This document shows, in pieces, positions 38,282 to 47,234 of a DNA stretch of 64,000 nt (its first letter is position 1; every line of letters starts with the position of its first letter). The stretch comes from PFJX01 sp031426815. Its GTDB lineage: Bacteria > Pseudomonadota > Gammaproteobacteria > Burkholderiales > Thiobacillaceae. Made by a program: the position numbers and the translations under genes. The stretch covers positions 1 through 64,000 of the forward strand of contig JASJPG010000066.1 of the NCBI GenBank assembly GCA_031426815.1, in the 5' to 3' direction. The notes below the pieces were generated by a model. It was given only the letters and a program-made list of their open reading frames with translations, was not told where the DNA came from and searched no databases.

Positions 38282-39124
38282 ATGGCCAATAGCCACCGCC
38301 TGAAACCCTTCGCCGCTGCCTTGCTGCTCGCCGGTCTTTCCGGTGGCGCCCTGGCGGCAGACAAGCCGTTGTGGGAACTCGGCGTCGGCCTGAGTGCGTT
38401 GTCCTTCCCCGATTACCGCGGCTCCGACACCGCCAGCCTGTACACGCTTCCTTTTCCCTATCTGGTTTATCGCGGCGATTTTCTCAAGGCCGACCGCAAC
38501 GGCATTCGCGGCACTTTTTTCGCCCGCGAGCGGATCGAACTCAACCTCAGCCTCGGTGCTTCCTTGCCGGTGAACAGCGACGATAATGCCGCCCGCCGCG
38601 GCATGCCGGATCTGGATCCCGCCGTGGAAATCGGTCCTTCTCTCGATCTCAGCCTGTGGCGCACGGCCGACCGGCGCTACAAGCTGGACCTGCGTCTACC
38701 GGTGCGGAGCGCGCTCACCGTGCGTAACGGCCTGCACGACATCGGCTGGGTGTTCTCGCCGCGCATCAATCTGGATATTCTCGTCGTGCCCGGCATGACC
38801 GGCTGGAACCTGGGCGTGCAGGCCGGGCCGATGTACGGTTCGACGCGCAATCATGAATATTTCTACTCAGTCGGCAGCGCCGACGCGACGCCGGATCGCC
38901 CCAGCTTCGACGCCAAGGCCGGCTATGCCGGCAGCCAGTTCCTGCTGACCCTGTCGAAGCGCTATCCGAAATACTGGATCGGTGCGTTCGCGCGCTGGGA
39001 CAGCCTCGACGGCGCCACCTTCGCCGCCAGTCCGCTGGTCAAGACCGATCGCTACTTTGCCGCCGGCATCGGCATCGCCTGGATACTCGGAGAGTCCACC
39101 GGCCGCGTCGCAGCCGACGAGTGA
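38282..39124 (+). CDS. MipA/OmpV family outer membrane protein
   Basis: 280 residues from the ATG at 38282, preceded by GGAG. A Sec signal peptide is clear (PFAAALLLAGLSGGALAA). The mature part begins with the family pattern WELGVGLSALSFPDYRGSD, then YLVYRGDFLKADRNGIRG, and ends in beta strands (YFAAGIGIAWILG). MipA/OmpV proteins are outer-membrane beta-barrels; MipA of E. coli is a scaffold for murein enzymes, but many family members have no known role. The gene is separated from the next one by 166 bases with a single REP unit. Confidence 0.88.
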   Translation: MANSHRLKPFAAALLLAGLSGGALAADKPLWELGVGLSALSFPDYRGSDTASLYTLPFPYLVYRGDFLKADRNGIRGTFFARERIELNLSLGASLPVNSDDNAARRGMPDLDPAVEIGPSLDLSLWRTADRRYKLDLRLPVRSALTVRNGLHDIGWVFSPRINLDILVVPGMTGWNLGVQAGPMYGSTRNHEYFYSVGSADATPDRPSFDAKAGYAGSQFLLTLSKRYPKYWIGAFARWDSLDGATFAASPLVKTDRYFAAGIGIAWILGESTGRVAADE

Positions 39125-39133
39125 TGCCACGAC

Positions 39134-39158
39134 GTAGGAGCACCTTCCAAGGCGCGAT
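39134..39158 (+). repeat. Single REP-like unit, family 1
   Basis: GTAGGAGCACCTTCCAAGG followed by CGCGAT; one base differs from the consensus and no inverted partner is near. Confidence 0.75.
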
Positions 39159-39290
39159 CCCAACACGGAAATAGGAAGTAGACCGGGCGACGGCCCGCGC
39201 AGACAATACTCTCGATATGGCTTGGTTCGAGGCTAGCCTTGAATGGGCCAATACCTCAACTTGGACCCTCAGAGGTCAAGGGGTGTTGCG

Positions 39291-40559
39291 ATGAAAAGAA
39301 CGATAACGAGATTAATGGGACTGGCCTTGCTCGGCCAAATCGCGTCTTTCATGCTGAGCCAGGACGTCGTGCCAACAGCGCATGCCGCCCAGCCGCCGCT
39401 GGTCATTGCCCACACCGCGCCCTCGACCGGACGCTTCGCCTTGCATGCCGAGGCCGACCGGCGCGGTGTCGAAATGGCGATCGAGGAATTCAATGGCCGC
39501 GGCGGTGTGCTGGGGCGGGAAATCGTCCTCGTCGCGCGCGACCCGACGCTGGATGGCAAACGCGCGGCGCAGGTCGCGGAAGAACTCGTCACGCAGACCA
39601 AAGTGGGGTTCATGGTCGGCGCCATCAGTTCCGGCGTTGCCGCCAGCATGTCCGCCGTCTCTCAGAAATATGGCGTCATCTTCATCAATACCAATTCCTC
39701 GGCACCGTCCGAATCGGTCGAGAACGCGCACCGCAGCAAGTTCGTGTTCGACGCGCACGGTGCCAACATCAACCGTGCCCTGATCAAATACGCGCTGGCG
39801 AACCGCAAATCGAAACGGGTGCTGCTGCTCAGCGAAGACGATGAATTCGGTCGCAGCAACGCGCTTGCACTGCGTCCCTACATCGTCGAGTTCGGCGGAC
39901 GCATCGTTGGTGAAGTCGTGGTGCCCGAAGCGTTGCCCGATCCCGCCGATACGCTACGTCAGGTTGCTGCCATCCCGGCCGATGTCGTTGCCGTCAGCAT
40001 CAGCGGCAATAACCAGATCAAGCTGTTTTCGCATATCGATCCGAAGGTTCTGGCGAAGCAGTTCTGGATCGTCGGCGAGGTGGACTGGGAGGAACTCTAT
40101 CCGGCGCCGGGCACGCCGCGCCCGCTGTTCGGCACCACCTGGGCCTGGAATCTCCCGACACCGGGAACCGCCGAGTTCGTCGCGCGTTACCGCAAACGCT
40201 ACGGCCACACCAAGCTGGACTACCCGGGCGACGTCACGCATGCCGCCTACCTCGCTACGCGGGCGTTGCTCGCGGCGATCGAACGCGCCGGCAGCACGGA
40301 CAACCATGCGGTCATCCGGCAACTGGAAAACTATCGGGCAAGCGCGCGCGAGCGCATGCAGCACGATGCCGCTTATATGGACCCGCTCAGCCATCACCTG
40401 CAGCAGACCATCTACATTGCGCGCTGGAATCCGCGTGCCGCGCGTCCCGAACGCGGCATCGAAATCGTCGGCAGGCTGCCACCCAAACAGGTGCAATACG
40501 AAGCGGAGCGGACGACCCGCCTGGAGTCCATGGCTGATACCCCGCACTACGCGCCCTGA
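39291..40559 (+). CDS. Periplasmic ligand-binding protein (Peripla_BP_6 type)
   Basis: 422 residues from the ATG at 39291, preceded by AAGGGGTG; the upstream in-frame ATG at 39243 would disrupt the signal peptide. A Sec signal is present (ITRLMGLALLGQIASFMLS...AHAA). The mature protein follows the Leu/Ile/Val- or amide-binding pattern: IAHTAPSTGRFALHAEADRR, GGVLGREIVLVARDPTLDGK, VGFMVGAISSGVAASMSAV and YGVIFINTNSSAPSE. Instead of ABC permease genes, a hybrid histidine kinase starts 9 bases downstream, so it may present a ligand to that kinase. The ligand cannot be predicted. Confidence 0.87.
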   Translation: MKRTITRLMGLALLGQIASFMLSQDVVPTAHAAQPPLVIAHTAPSTGRFALHAEADRRGVEMAIEEFNGRGGVLGREIVLVARDPTLDGKRAAQVAEELVTQTKVGFMVGAISSGVAASMSAVSQKYGVIFINTNSSAPSESVENAHRSKFVFDAHGANINRALIKYALANRKSKRVLLLSEDDEFGRSNALALRPYIVEFGGRIVGEVVVPEALPDPADTLRQVAAIPADVVAVSISGNNQIKLFSHIDPKVLAKQFWIVGEVDWEELYPAPGTPRPLFGTTWAWNLPTPGTAEFVARYRKRYGHTKLDYPGDVTHAAYLATRALLAAIERAGSTDNHAVIRQLENYRASARERMQHDAAYMDPLSHHLQQTIYIARWNPRAARPERGIEIVGRLPPKQVQYEAERTTRLESMADTPHYAP

Positions 40560-40568
40560 GCCGCCACC

Positions 40569-42956
40569 GTGATCCAGTTTGGCCTGATCGCCCGCATTGC
40601 CCTGTTGGCAACCTGTATCGAGGTTGCCGCCTTCGGCGTGCTCGGCGGCTTTTACATCGACCGCTTCAGCGAGGCCGCCGACGAGCATGTCCGCTCGCGG
40701 CTGCAACTGGTCGGGCGCTTGATCAGCAGTGAGGAATTGGCGGTCAGCACGGTTTCCAGCCCCTCCCTGATCAGCGAACTGGTCGGCGCGCCTTGCCTGA
40801 GTGGCACCGTCATCGGCGGCAATGGCCGCGTCATCGTCGCCACACAATCCGCCTACCTGGGTCAGCTGGCCAGCCACATTCCGGAACTGGACGCGCGCTG
40901 GCTCGATGCGGCGGCGCCCGCTGAGCAATTCGTCGTCGGCGCCGACCGCCTCACCAGCATCATGCGCATCAAGGGCAACGCCGGCGATGCGGCGCTCTAC
41001 ACCACGATCATCGCGGTCGACACGACCGCACTCAACGCCGAGAAACGCGCCATTGCCTGGTGGGGTGTGATCGGCTCGGTGTTGTTCATCGTGCTCACTT
41101 CCGCCGGCATCGTGCTGATCGCCCAGCGCTTCGTCGCCCGCCGCGTGGATGCTTCCCTGGCGGTGCTGAAAGCGGTAGAGAACGGCAGCCTCGAATCCCG
41201 CATCGCGGTTTCCACCCACGATGAATTGGGCCAATTGCAGGCCGGCATCAACTCGATGATCGCCAAGGTGGCCGCGCTGTTCGACGAGCATCGCCGCAAC
41301 GAGGCGGAAATCCGCGCCACCAGTCGCCTGCTCGACTCCATCGTCGAGAACATCCCCAACATGATCTTCCTGAAGCGCGCCGCCGATTTGCGCTTCGTAC
41401 TGTTCAACAAGGCCGGGGAACACTTGCTCGGCCACGACCGCCAGTCGTTGCTGGGCAAGAACGACTTCGACCTGTTTCCAAAGGATCAGGCGGATTTCTT
41501 CACCGCCAAAGACCGCGACGTATTGCATGCGAACGCCATCCTGGACATCCCCGAGGAAACCATCACGACCGCCCAGGGCGGCCAGCGCATCCTGCACACC
41601 CGCAAGCTGGCCCTGCACGGCAGCGACGGCGAGGCGGAATATCTGCTCGGTATTTCCGAAGACATCACGGAGTCCAAGCGCAACATCGAGGAACTGGAAC
41701 GGCACCGGCATCACCTCGAACAATTGGTCGAGGAACGCACTGCGCAACTGTCTCACGCCAAGGCGGCGGCGGAGGCGGCCAACGTGGCGAAGAGTGCTTT
41801 CCTGGCCAACATGTCGCACGAGATTCGTACGCCGCTCAACGCCATCACCGGCATGGCGCATCTGATCCGGCGCGGCGGCTTGACCGACAAGCAAGTCGAA
41901 CAGCTCGACAAACTGGAAGCGGCCGGCAGCCATCTGGTCAACATCATCAACGTCATCCTGGAACTGTCCAAGATCGAGGCCGGCAAGTTCGCCCTGGAGG
42001 AATCCCCGGTGCGGATCGAAAGCGTCGTCGCCAACGTGGTCTCGATGCTGCACGACCAGGCGCGCGCCAAACAACTCCTGTTGATCAGTGAACTCGATAC
42101 CTTGCCGCGCAGCCTGCTGGGCGACCCCACCCGCCTGCAGCAGGCGCTGCTCAACTATGCCGGCAACGCGGTCAAATTCACCGAAACCGGCAGCGTCGTC
42201 CTGCGCGTGAAACTCGACCAGCAGGATGCGACCAGTGCCTTGCTGCGCTTCGAAGTCTCGGATACCGGTATCGGCATCGCCGCGGACACCTTGTCCAAGT
42301 TGTTCTCCGCCTTCGAACAGGCCGATAACAGCATCACCCGCAAATATGGCGGCACCGGACTCGGGCTTGCGATCACCCGCAAGCTGGCCGAGTTGATGGG
42401 GGGCGCTGCCGGTGCCGACAGCACGCCGGGCCGCGGCAGTACTTTCTGGTTCACCGCCCGCCTGAAAAAAGGGGTCGAGCCGGTGGCGAGCGAAGCGTCC
42501 GGTCCGGCCGACGCCGAAAAGATCCTCATGCGGGACTTCGCCGGCCGCCGCATCCTGCTGGCGGAAGATGAGCCGATCAACCAGGAGATCACGACGCTGC
42601 TGCTCGATGATGTCGGCTTGCAAGTGGACGCCGCTGCGGATGGGGTCGAGGCGGTCAGGCTGGCATCGGCAGCGCCCTATGCGCTGATCCTGATGGACAT
42701 GCAGATGCCGAACATGGATGGCCTGGAGGCGACCCGGCGGATCCGCCAGTTGCCGCAGTGCCGCACCACGCCGATCCTGGCCATGACGGCGAATGCCTTC
42801 GCCGAGGACAAGGCGCGTTGTTTCGCGGCCGGGATGAACGACTTCATCTCGAAACCCGTCGATCCCGACCTGTTGTTCGCCACGCTGCTGACGTGGCTGT
42901 CGAAAGAGCAAGACGTGAAGAATCAGGCCTTGGAAGGCGCTCCTACAACGACGTAG
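40569..42956 (+). CDS. Hybrid sensor histidine kinase (HAMP-PAS-HisKA-HATPase-REC)
   Basis: 795 residues from GTG, 9 bases after the binding-protein stop. Two membrane segments (about 7-28 and 160-185) flank a periplasmic domain. HAMP (about 185-240), PAS (253-371), a dimerisation domain with H417 in NMSHEIRTPLNAI, an ATPase with DNSITRKYGGTGLGLAI and a receiver with D710 in LILMDMQMPNMDG follow. It would autophosphorylate on H417 and pass phosphate to D710; the output partner is not in this window. The last nine residues (ALEGAPTTT) and the stop are encoded by a pair of REP units, so the natural C-terminus was probably close to LLTWLSKEQD. Confidence 0.92.
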   Translation: MIQFGLIARIALLATCIEVAAFGVLGGFYIDRFSEAADEHVRSRLQLVGRLISSEELAVSTVSSPSLISELVGAPCLSGTVIGGNGRVIVATQSAYLGQLASHIPELDARWLDAAAPAEQFVVGADRLTSIMRIKGNAGDAALYTTIIAVDTTALNAEKRAIAWWGVIGSVLFIVLTSAGIVLIAQRFVARRVDASLAVLKAVENGSLESRIAVSTHDELGQLQAGINSMIAKVAALFDEHRRNEAEIRATSRLLDSIVENIPNMIFLKRAADLRFVLFNKAGEHLLGHDRQSLLGKNDFDLFPKDQADFFTAKDRDVLHANAILDIPEETITTAQGGQRILHTRKLALHGSDGEAEYLLGISEDITESKRNIEELERHRHHLEQLVEERTAQLSHAKAAAEAANVAKSAFLANMSHEIRTPLNAITGMAHLIRRGGLTDKQVEQLDKLEAAGSHLVNIINVILELSKIEAGKFALEESPVRIESVVANVVSMLHDQARAKQLLLISELDTLPRSLLGDPTRLQQALLNYAGNAVKFTETGSVVLRVKLDQQDATSALLRFEVSDTGIGIAADTLSKLFSAFEQADNSITRKYGGTGLGLAITRKLAELMGGAAGADSTPGRGSTFWFTARLKKGVEPVASEASGPADAEKILMRDFAGRRILLAEDEPINQEITTLLLDDVGLQVDAAADGVEAVRLASAAPYALILMDMQMPNMDGLEATRRIRQLPQCRTTPILAMTANAFAEDKARCFAAGMNDFISKPVDPDLLFATLLTWLSKEQDVKNQALEGAPTTT

Positions 42957-42977
42957 GAGCGCCTTCCAAGGCGAGAT
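42927..42977. repeat. REP-like inverted pair, family 1, overlapping the kinase 3' end
   Basis: A reverse unit (42927-42946) and a forward unit (42953-42977) are separated by 6 bases. The TAG stop of the kinase (42954-42956) is the TAG of the forward unit. Confidence 0.85.
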
Positions 42978-43238
42978 TCCCGCAGCGATTCGCCGCGATT
43001 TCCGCCGCTGTCGCCGAATGGCAACGCGCATGTCCGCAATCCTCGCGCCGATAGCCTCGCTCCTCGCCAAACCGTCGTGGTCCGACGACAAGACGCCAAC
43101 TCGCCTTCGTCGTCTGGCGGGTCAAACAGCCTGCCGATTAAGCAATAACCCTCGGCAATCCCGGCGAACTTCACGCCTGTCGGCTTTTAGAATCGGCTCT
43201 GCGCGATTTCTGCGCTGCAAACGACAAGGAGGCAAAAC

Positions 43239-43655
43239 ATGACAAGCAACGGACTTGAACGGAGAACGGTATTGCGCAGCTGGCTGGCCACGGGCATTGC
43301 GCTATGCCTGCCCGGTTTGCATGGCTGCGGCGACAAGAAATCGGAGAGTCCGGAAACGAGTCCGATGTCCGGCGATACGGCGCCACCGCCGCCGACGGCG
43401 TCCGAGACCGCGCCACCGCCCAGCGATTCAGGCATGGCGCAGCCGGGAACCGGAACCAGCGGTTCCAGCCCAGCCACCGAGGCGACCGAGGGCAAGCTGG
43501 CGCAGGCTGCGGTGAAGTATCAGGATCGGCCGAAAGGCAGCGAAAGCTGTGCCAATTGCATGCATTTCCTTCCCGAATCGAATACCTGCCAGTTGGTCGA
43601 AGGGAAGATCAGTCCGCAGGGCTGGTGTTCGATCTGGGCCAAGAAGACGACTTGA
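43239..43655 (+). CDS. High-potential iron-sulfur protein (HiPIP) with anchor-like N-terminus and Pro-rich linker
   Basis: 138 residues from an ATG with a strong AAGGAGG site. The C-terminal part binds a [4Fe-4S] cluster through CANC, C-x9-C and C-x12-C (SCANCMHF, NTCQLVEG, GWCSIW). HiPIPs are periplasmic one-electron carriers, typically between the bc1 complex and a terminal oxidase or reaction centre. The N-terminus has a Tat-type twin arginine (ERRTVLRSW) and then LHGC, a possible though atypical lipobox. A 60-residue linker rich in Pro/Ser/Thr follows. This suggests a membrane-tethered version of a usually soluble protein. It is convergent with the cytochrome pair. Confidence 0.87.
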   Translation: MTSNGLERRTVLRSWLATGIALCLPGLHGCGDKKSESPETSPMSGDTAPPPPTASETAPPPSDSGMAQPGTGTSGSSPATEATEGKLAQAAVKYQDRPKGSESCANCMHFLPESNTCQLVEGKISPQGWCSIWAKKTT

Positions 43656-43682
43656 TGCCGGCCGGGTGCGGCCGGCGGCAAG

Positions 43683-43829
43683 TCAGCGATGCCGGCGTCC
43701 GTCGTCCCGATAGTAATCGTGGTGGTGGCCATGGCCATGCCGGTAAGAATGGCCACCTCCGTCGTAGATGTAACAGCCGCTCGTGCCGAGCGCGGTCAAC
43801 AATGCCAGTAGCAGAATTTTCAAGCGCAT
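43683..43829 (-). CDS. Small His-rich lipoprotein
   Basis: 48 residues: a hydrophobic signal (KILLLALLTALGTSGC) with a normal lipobox, then a short mature end with six His, several Tyr and Asp (HSYRHGHGHHHDYYRDDG). It starts 13 bases after the cytochrome stop and is probably in the same transcript. It is not recognised by family; the His cluster suggests metal binding, which is inference. Confidence 0.6.
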   Translation of the reverse strand: MRLKILLLALLTALGTSGCYIYDGGGHSYRHGHGHHHDYYRDDGRRHR

Positions 43830-43842
43830 CGCATGCCTCCGT

Positions 43843-44154
43843 TCAGCGCGGGAATTTGTAAAAAGTGCGATTGAGATAGGCGCCCACATCGGCTTGCTCC
43901 TGCGCGGTCAAGCCCGCCTTGGCCATCTTGTTGCAGGCGGCGACTTGCTCCGTCAGGCGCTGGGCGGATTTGATCTTGCGGTCGGGCCGGGTGTAGACCT
44001 TGCTGCCATCGCCACCGAAGCGTTCGATGTGGCAGGCGGTGCACTGCTGATCCACCAGGGCCTTGCCGGTCGTGAAGTCGCCCTGGTCGAAGGGGCCGGC
44101 GAAGAGCGGGACGCTCCCGGCCGACAGGGCGGTTGCCAAAATCCATCGTTTCAT
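43843..44154 (-). CDS. Small c-type cytochrome
   Basis: 103 residues from the ATG at 44154, with GGAGG upstream; a longer frame to 44232 lacks a signal. The signal peptide is KRWILATALSAGSVPLFAG. A single haem site CTACH lies at about residue 38-42, and Met residues (NKMAKAG) that could be the sixth ligand are further on. By family it is a periplasmic monohaem electron carrier, and so could be a partner of the HiPIP encoded opposite. Confidence 0.87.
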   Translation of the reverse strand: MKRWILATALSAGSVPLFAGPFDQGDFTTGKALVDQQCTACHIERFGGDGSKVYTRPDRKIKSAQRLTEQVAACNKMAKAGLTAQEQADVGAYLNRTFYKFPR

Positions 44155-44590
44155 ATTGCCTCCAGTCGATTCGCGTGACGCCGCGTATGCAAACGTCTGT
44201 TCGGATACCCGGACGGGCATCCGGCTGCACATAACCCGCGCTGCATCATGTGTTGGTTTGCAAGTGCATGAAGCGTGCCAGGCCTGCCGCCTGGCCGGAT
44301 TGGCCGATCCGCTCGCGCAGCAAGCGTCCTGGTCGCACGCGGGCGTCGTCCGGCAGCGACAGATTCACCACACAAACTTCACATTGAGCCAAGTAATCCA
44401 GGCGGGTCGGACCCAGGCGGCCTCTGCGCGGCGGCCCGCTGACCGCCGTAGCACGGCGCATTGAACCTGCACTGCTGCGGCTGCACTGCGGCCGGGGCGC
44501 CGGCACGGCACGGATGTTGCTGGAGCGGGATCGGCGGAGATCTTTCCGAATGTTTCCGCCAATTTCGCAATGATTTTGCAGGAGGCAAAC
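44155..44590. other. Intergenic region without a supported gene
   Basis: In 436 bases between divergent genes, frames on both strands are open because of the GC content but show no family motif. The region should contain the promoters of the cytochrome pair and of the lipoprotein at 44591. Confidence 0.45.
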
Positions 44591-44956
44591 ATGACGACAC
44601 GCATATCCCCCCAACCTGGCGTCGCTGACACGCTCCCGGCGCCAGCCATGAAAACATCGCTGTTGATGCTGGCGCTGATGGCGCTGGCTTTGTCCTTGTC
44701 AGGTTGCGGACGCACCGTGGTGAAGGAATCGAAGGAAACCATCCGCGAGCAACCGGTGCAGGTAGTCGAGCATCAAAAGGAAATCATCGTGGAAAAACCG
44801 GTGATGCATCAGATTCTGGTCGAGCAACCCTTTTCGACGCCACAGCGCGTTTGCACCTACTCGTCCTCAGTCTTCTCCCCGGGCACACTGTCGTGCCAGA
44901 GCGGGCAGCAAGTACGTTGCGAGGACGGCGTCTGGATCGCCCGAGGGGCGTGCTGA
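44591..44956 (+). CDS. Predicted lipoprotein, function unknown
   Basis: 121 residues from the ATG at 44591, which has a strong AGGAGG. A second ATG at 44648 is directly in front of the hydrophobic signal (KTSLLMLALMALALSLSGC) and could be the functional start. After the lipobox comes a charged, Glu/Lys-rich stretch (ESKETIREQPVQVVEHQKE) and then a C-terminal part with four Cys (VCTYSS, SCQSG, RCEDG, GAC). No family was recognised. GlgC follows after 32 bases. Confidence 0.65.
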   Translation: MTTRISPQPGVADTLPAPAMKTSLLMLALMALALSLSGCGRTVVKESKETIREQPVQVVEHQKEIIVEKPVMHQILVEQPFSTPQRVCTYSSSVFSPGTLSCQSGQQVRCEDGVWIARGAC

Positions 44957-44988
44957 AACCGCGTGAATCCCGAACGCAGGCGTTACAC

Positions 44989-46230
44989 ATGACCAGATCC
45001 AGAACATTGGCCTTTGTCATGGCCGGCGGCGAAGGCACCCGGCTGCAACCGCTCACGGCGGAGCGCTCGAAGCCTTCGGTGCCGTTCGGGTCGCGCTACC
45101 GCATCGTCGACTTCGCACTGTCCAATCTGGTCAATTCCGGCGTCACCGCGATCTACCTGCTGGTGCAATACAAGTCGCAGTCGCTGATCGAGCATGTGCG
45201 CAAGGCCTGGATGCTGCCGCCGATCCTGCCGGATCACTTCGTCACCATCGTGCCGCCGCAGATGCGCACCGGACTGGAATGGTTCCAGGGCACGGCCGAC
45301 GCCGTATTCCAGAACCTGAACCTGATCCGGGAACATGCGCCCGATCTGGTGCTGGTGTTCGGCGCCGATCATATCTACCGGATGGATGTCCGCCAGATGA
45401 TCCAGTTCCATCGCGATTGCCAGGCCGACGCCACCGTGGCGGCATTGCCGGTGCCGGTGGAGCAGGCGACCGCGTTCGGCATCATCGACGCCGACGCGAA
45501 TGGTCGCATCCACGGCTTCCTGGAAAAGCCCGCCCTGCCGCCGCCGATGCCGGGACGACCGAGCCACGCCTATGCCTCGATGGGCAATTACCTGTTCAGC
45601 GCCGATGTGCTGTGCGAAGCGCTGAACGATTGTCGCGCCCAGGGCGGCACCGATTTCGGCAAACATGTCCTGCCCGATCTGATGAGCCACCGCAAACTGT
45701 TTGCCTACGACTTCAGCGCCAACGTCATACCCGGCGTGCGGCCTTACGAAGAACAGGCTTATTGGCGTGACGTGGGTACGCTGGACACCTATTACCAGGC
45801 GCACATGGACGTGCTCGGACTGCAACCGCGCTTCAACGTGTTCAATGCGCACTGGCCGATCTTCTCCAGCGGCTACCAGGGGCCGGTGGCCAAGTTCGTC
45901 AAGGCCGAAATGGAGAACAGCATCGTCAGTGCCGGCTGTCTGATCAATGGCGCCCACGTCCGCGACTCGATCCTGCGCCGCGAGGTCGTGCTGGAACCGG
46001 GCGTGGAAGTGGACGGCTGCATTCTGATGGACGGCGTCGTCCTGCGCCGCGGCGTGCGGCTGCAACGCTGCATCGTCGACCGCTACAACCAGATCCAGGC
46101 CGGCGAGCGCATCGGCCATGACCTCGCGCGCGACCGTGCGCGCTACCCGGTCAGCGAATCGGGCATCGTCGTGGTGCCGGAGGCGCGGTTCATCGAAACG
46201 GAACGGACCTCGTTCCGGGAGGAATATTGA
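44989..46230 (+). CDS. glgC: Glucose-1-phosphate adenylyltransferase
   Basis: 413 residues, close to the family length. It makes ADP-glucose from ATP and glucose 1-phosphate for glycogen synthesis. The nucleotide-binding start FVMAGGEGTRLQPLTAERSK, the YRIVDFALSNLVNSG stretch, VFGADHIYRMD and the family motif YWRDVGTLDTYYQAHMDVL are visible; a left-handed beta-helix follows (about 300-400). The ATG at 44989 is chosen because the protein then starts like its family; the longer upstream frame overlaps the lipoprotein. No other glycogen genes are in this window. Confidence 0.95.
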   Translation: MTRSRTLAFVMAGGEGTRLQPLTAERSKPSVPFGSRYRIVDFALSNLVNSGVTAIYLLVQYKSQSLIEHVRKAWMLPPILPDHFVTIVPPQMRTGLEWFQGTADAVFQNLNLIREHAPDLVLVFGADHIYRMDVRQMIQFHRDCQADATVAALPVPVEQATAFGIIDADANGRIHGFLEKPALPPPMPGRPSHAYASMGNYLFSADVLCEALNDCRAQGGTDFGKHVLPDLMSHRKLFAYDFSANVIPGVRPYEEQAYWRDVGTLDTYYQAHMDVLGLQPRFNVFNAHWPIFSSGYQGPVAKFVKAEMENSIVSAGCLINGAHVRDSILRREVVLEPGVEVDGCILMDGVVLRRGVRLQRCIVDRYNQIQAGERIGHDLARDRARYPVSESGIVVVPEARFIETERTSFREEY

Positions 46231-46277
46231 GGTTCACGGCGACGTTTCGGAAATGAGTTCGTTTTGGTGACGTTCCC

Positions 46278-47234
46278 CTAAACCACCCGATTCCGCGCTT
46301 CCCCGCGCACGAACCCTTCGATGTTGTCGATCAGCTGTTCTGCCAGCGCCTGCATGGCTTCGCGGCTCGACCAGGCGACATGCGGCGTCAGCAGGAAGTC
46401 GGGCCGGTTCAAGCTCAGCAACGGGTTGCCCTGCGTCGGCGGTTCGACCGACAGCACGTCGAAGCCGGCGCCGGCGATGCGGCGGGTGCTCAGCGCGGTA
46501 ATCAACGCGGCTTCGTCGACGACGCCGCCGCGCGCGGTGTTGATCAGCACGGCGCTGCGTTTCATCAGGCCGAATTCGCGCGCGCCGATGAGGCCGCGCG
46601 TGGTTTCGTTCAACGGTGTGTGCAGGCTGATCTGGTCGGCGCGGGCGAGGACTTCGTCGAACGCGACGCGGCCGGGGCGTACCTGCTCCGCGCCTTTGCG
46701 TTCGGCGATCAGCACTTCCATGCCGAACGCGCGTGCCAGCCGTTCGACGCCGGCGCCGACGTTGCCGTAGCCGATCAGTCCCAGCGTCGAGCCGTGCAGG
46801 TCATGCATCTCGTGGTCGAACAGGCAAAACTGGCTGGCTTTCTGCCAGGCGCCCTGTTGCAGCGAGGCGCGCCAGGCCAGCAGGTTGCGGCGCAGCGCCA
46901 GCAGCAGCATGAAGACGTGTTCCGGCACCGTGTGTTCGGCATAGCCGCGGATGTTGCAGACGGCGACGCCGCGTTCGCGGCAGGCGTCCAGATCGACGTT
47001 GTTGGTGCCGGTCGCCGCCACCGCGATCAGACGCAGCTTCGGGCAGGCTTCCAGCACCTGGCGCGTGATCGGCGCCTTGTTGGCGATGGCGATGCTGGCG
47101 CGCCAGAGGTTGACCGCCACTTCCTCCGGCGCGCTGTCCGGGTGTTCCACCCAGACATGCTCGAAGGCCGGGATGCGCAGGTCGGCGAGCAGCGTCGCGC
47201 GGTCGAGAAAGACGATGTATTCCTTGGTGATCAT
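46278..47234 (-). CDS. D-2-hydroxyacid dehydrogenase (glycerate/hydroxypyruvate type)
   Basis: 318 residues. The NAD site is LGLIGYGNVGAGVERLA (about 150-165). The catalytic set is present: Arg in NTARGGVVDE, Glu in DVLSVEPP and His in LLTPHVAWSS. The family reduces 2-oxoacids such as hydroxypyruvate or glyoxylate with NADH. The ATG overlaps the TGA of the truncated GarR-like reading frame upstream (ATGA), so it was once coupled to it; a GarR/hydroxypyruvate context would fit a glycerate pathway. AGGAAGAAC-like purines give a usable ribosome site. Confidence 0.9.
   Translation of the reverse strand: MITKEYIVFLDRATLLADLRIPAFEHVWVEHPDSAPEEVAVNLWRASIAIANKAPITRQVLEACPKLRLIAVAATGTNNVDLDACRERGVAVCNIRGYAEHTVPEHVFMLLLALRRNLLAWRASLQQGAWQKASQFCLFDHEMHDLHGSTLGLIGYGNVGAGVERLARAFGMEVLIAERKGAEQVRPGRVAFDEVLARADQISLHTPLNETTRGLIGAREFGLMKRSAVLINTARGGVVDEAALITALSTRRIAGAGFDVLSVEPPTQGNPLLSLNRPDFLLTPHVAWSSREAMQALAEQLIDNIEGFVRGEARNRVV

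Noticed and set aside
39954..43091. A 1045-codon open frame opposite the histidine kinase
   Set aside because: It is the antisense shadow of a GC-rich gene: no domain motifs, an odd His/Arg/Gly composition, and the sense strand encodes a clear kinase.
44246..44614. Possible gene on the - strand in the gap before the lipoprotein
   Set aside because: No ribosome site, signal or family motif; it would cover the promoter and the start of the lipoprotein gene.
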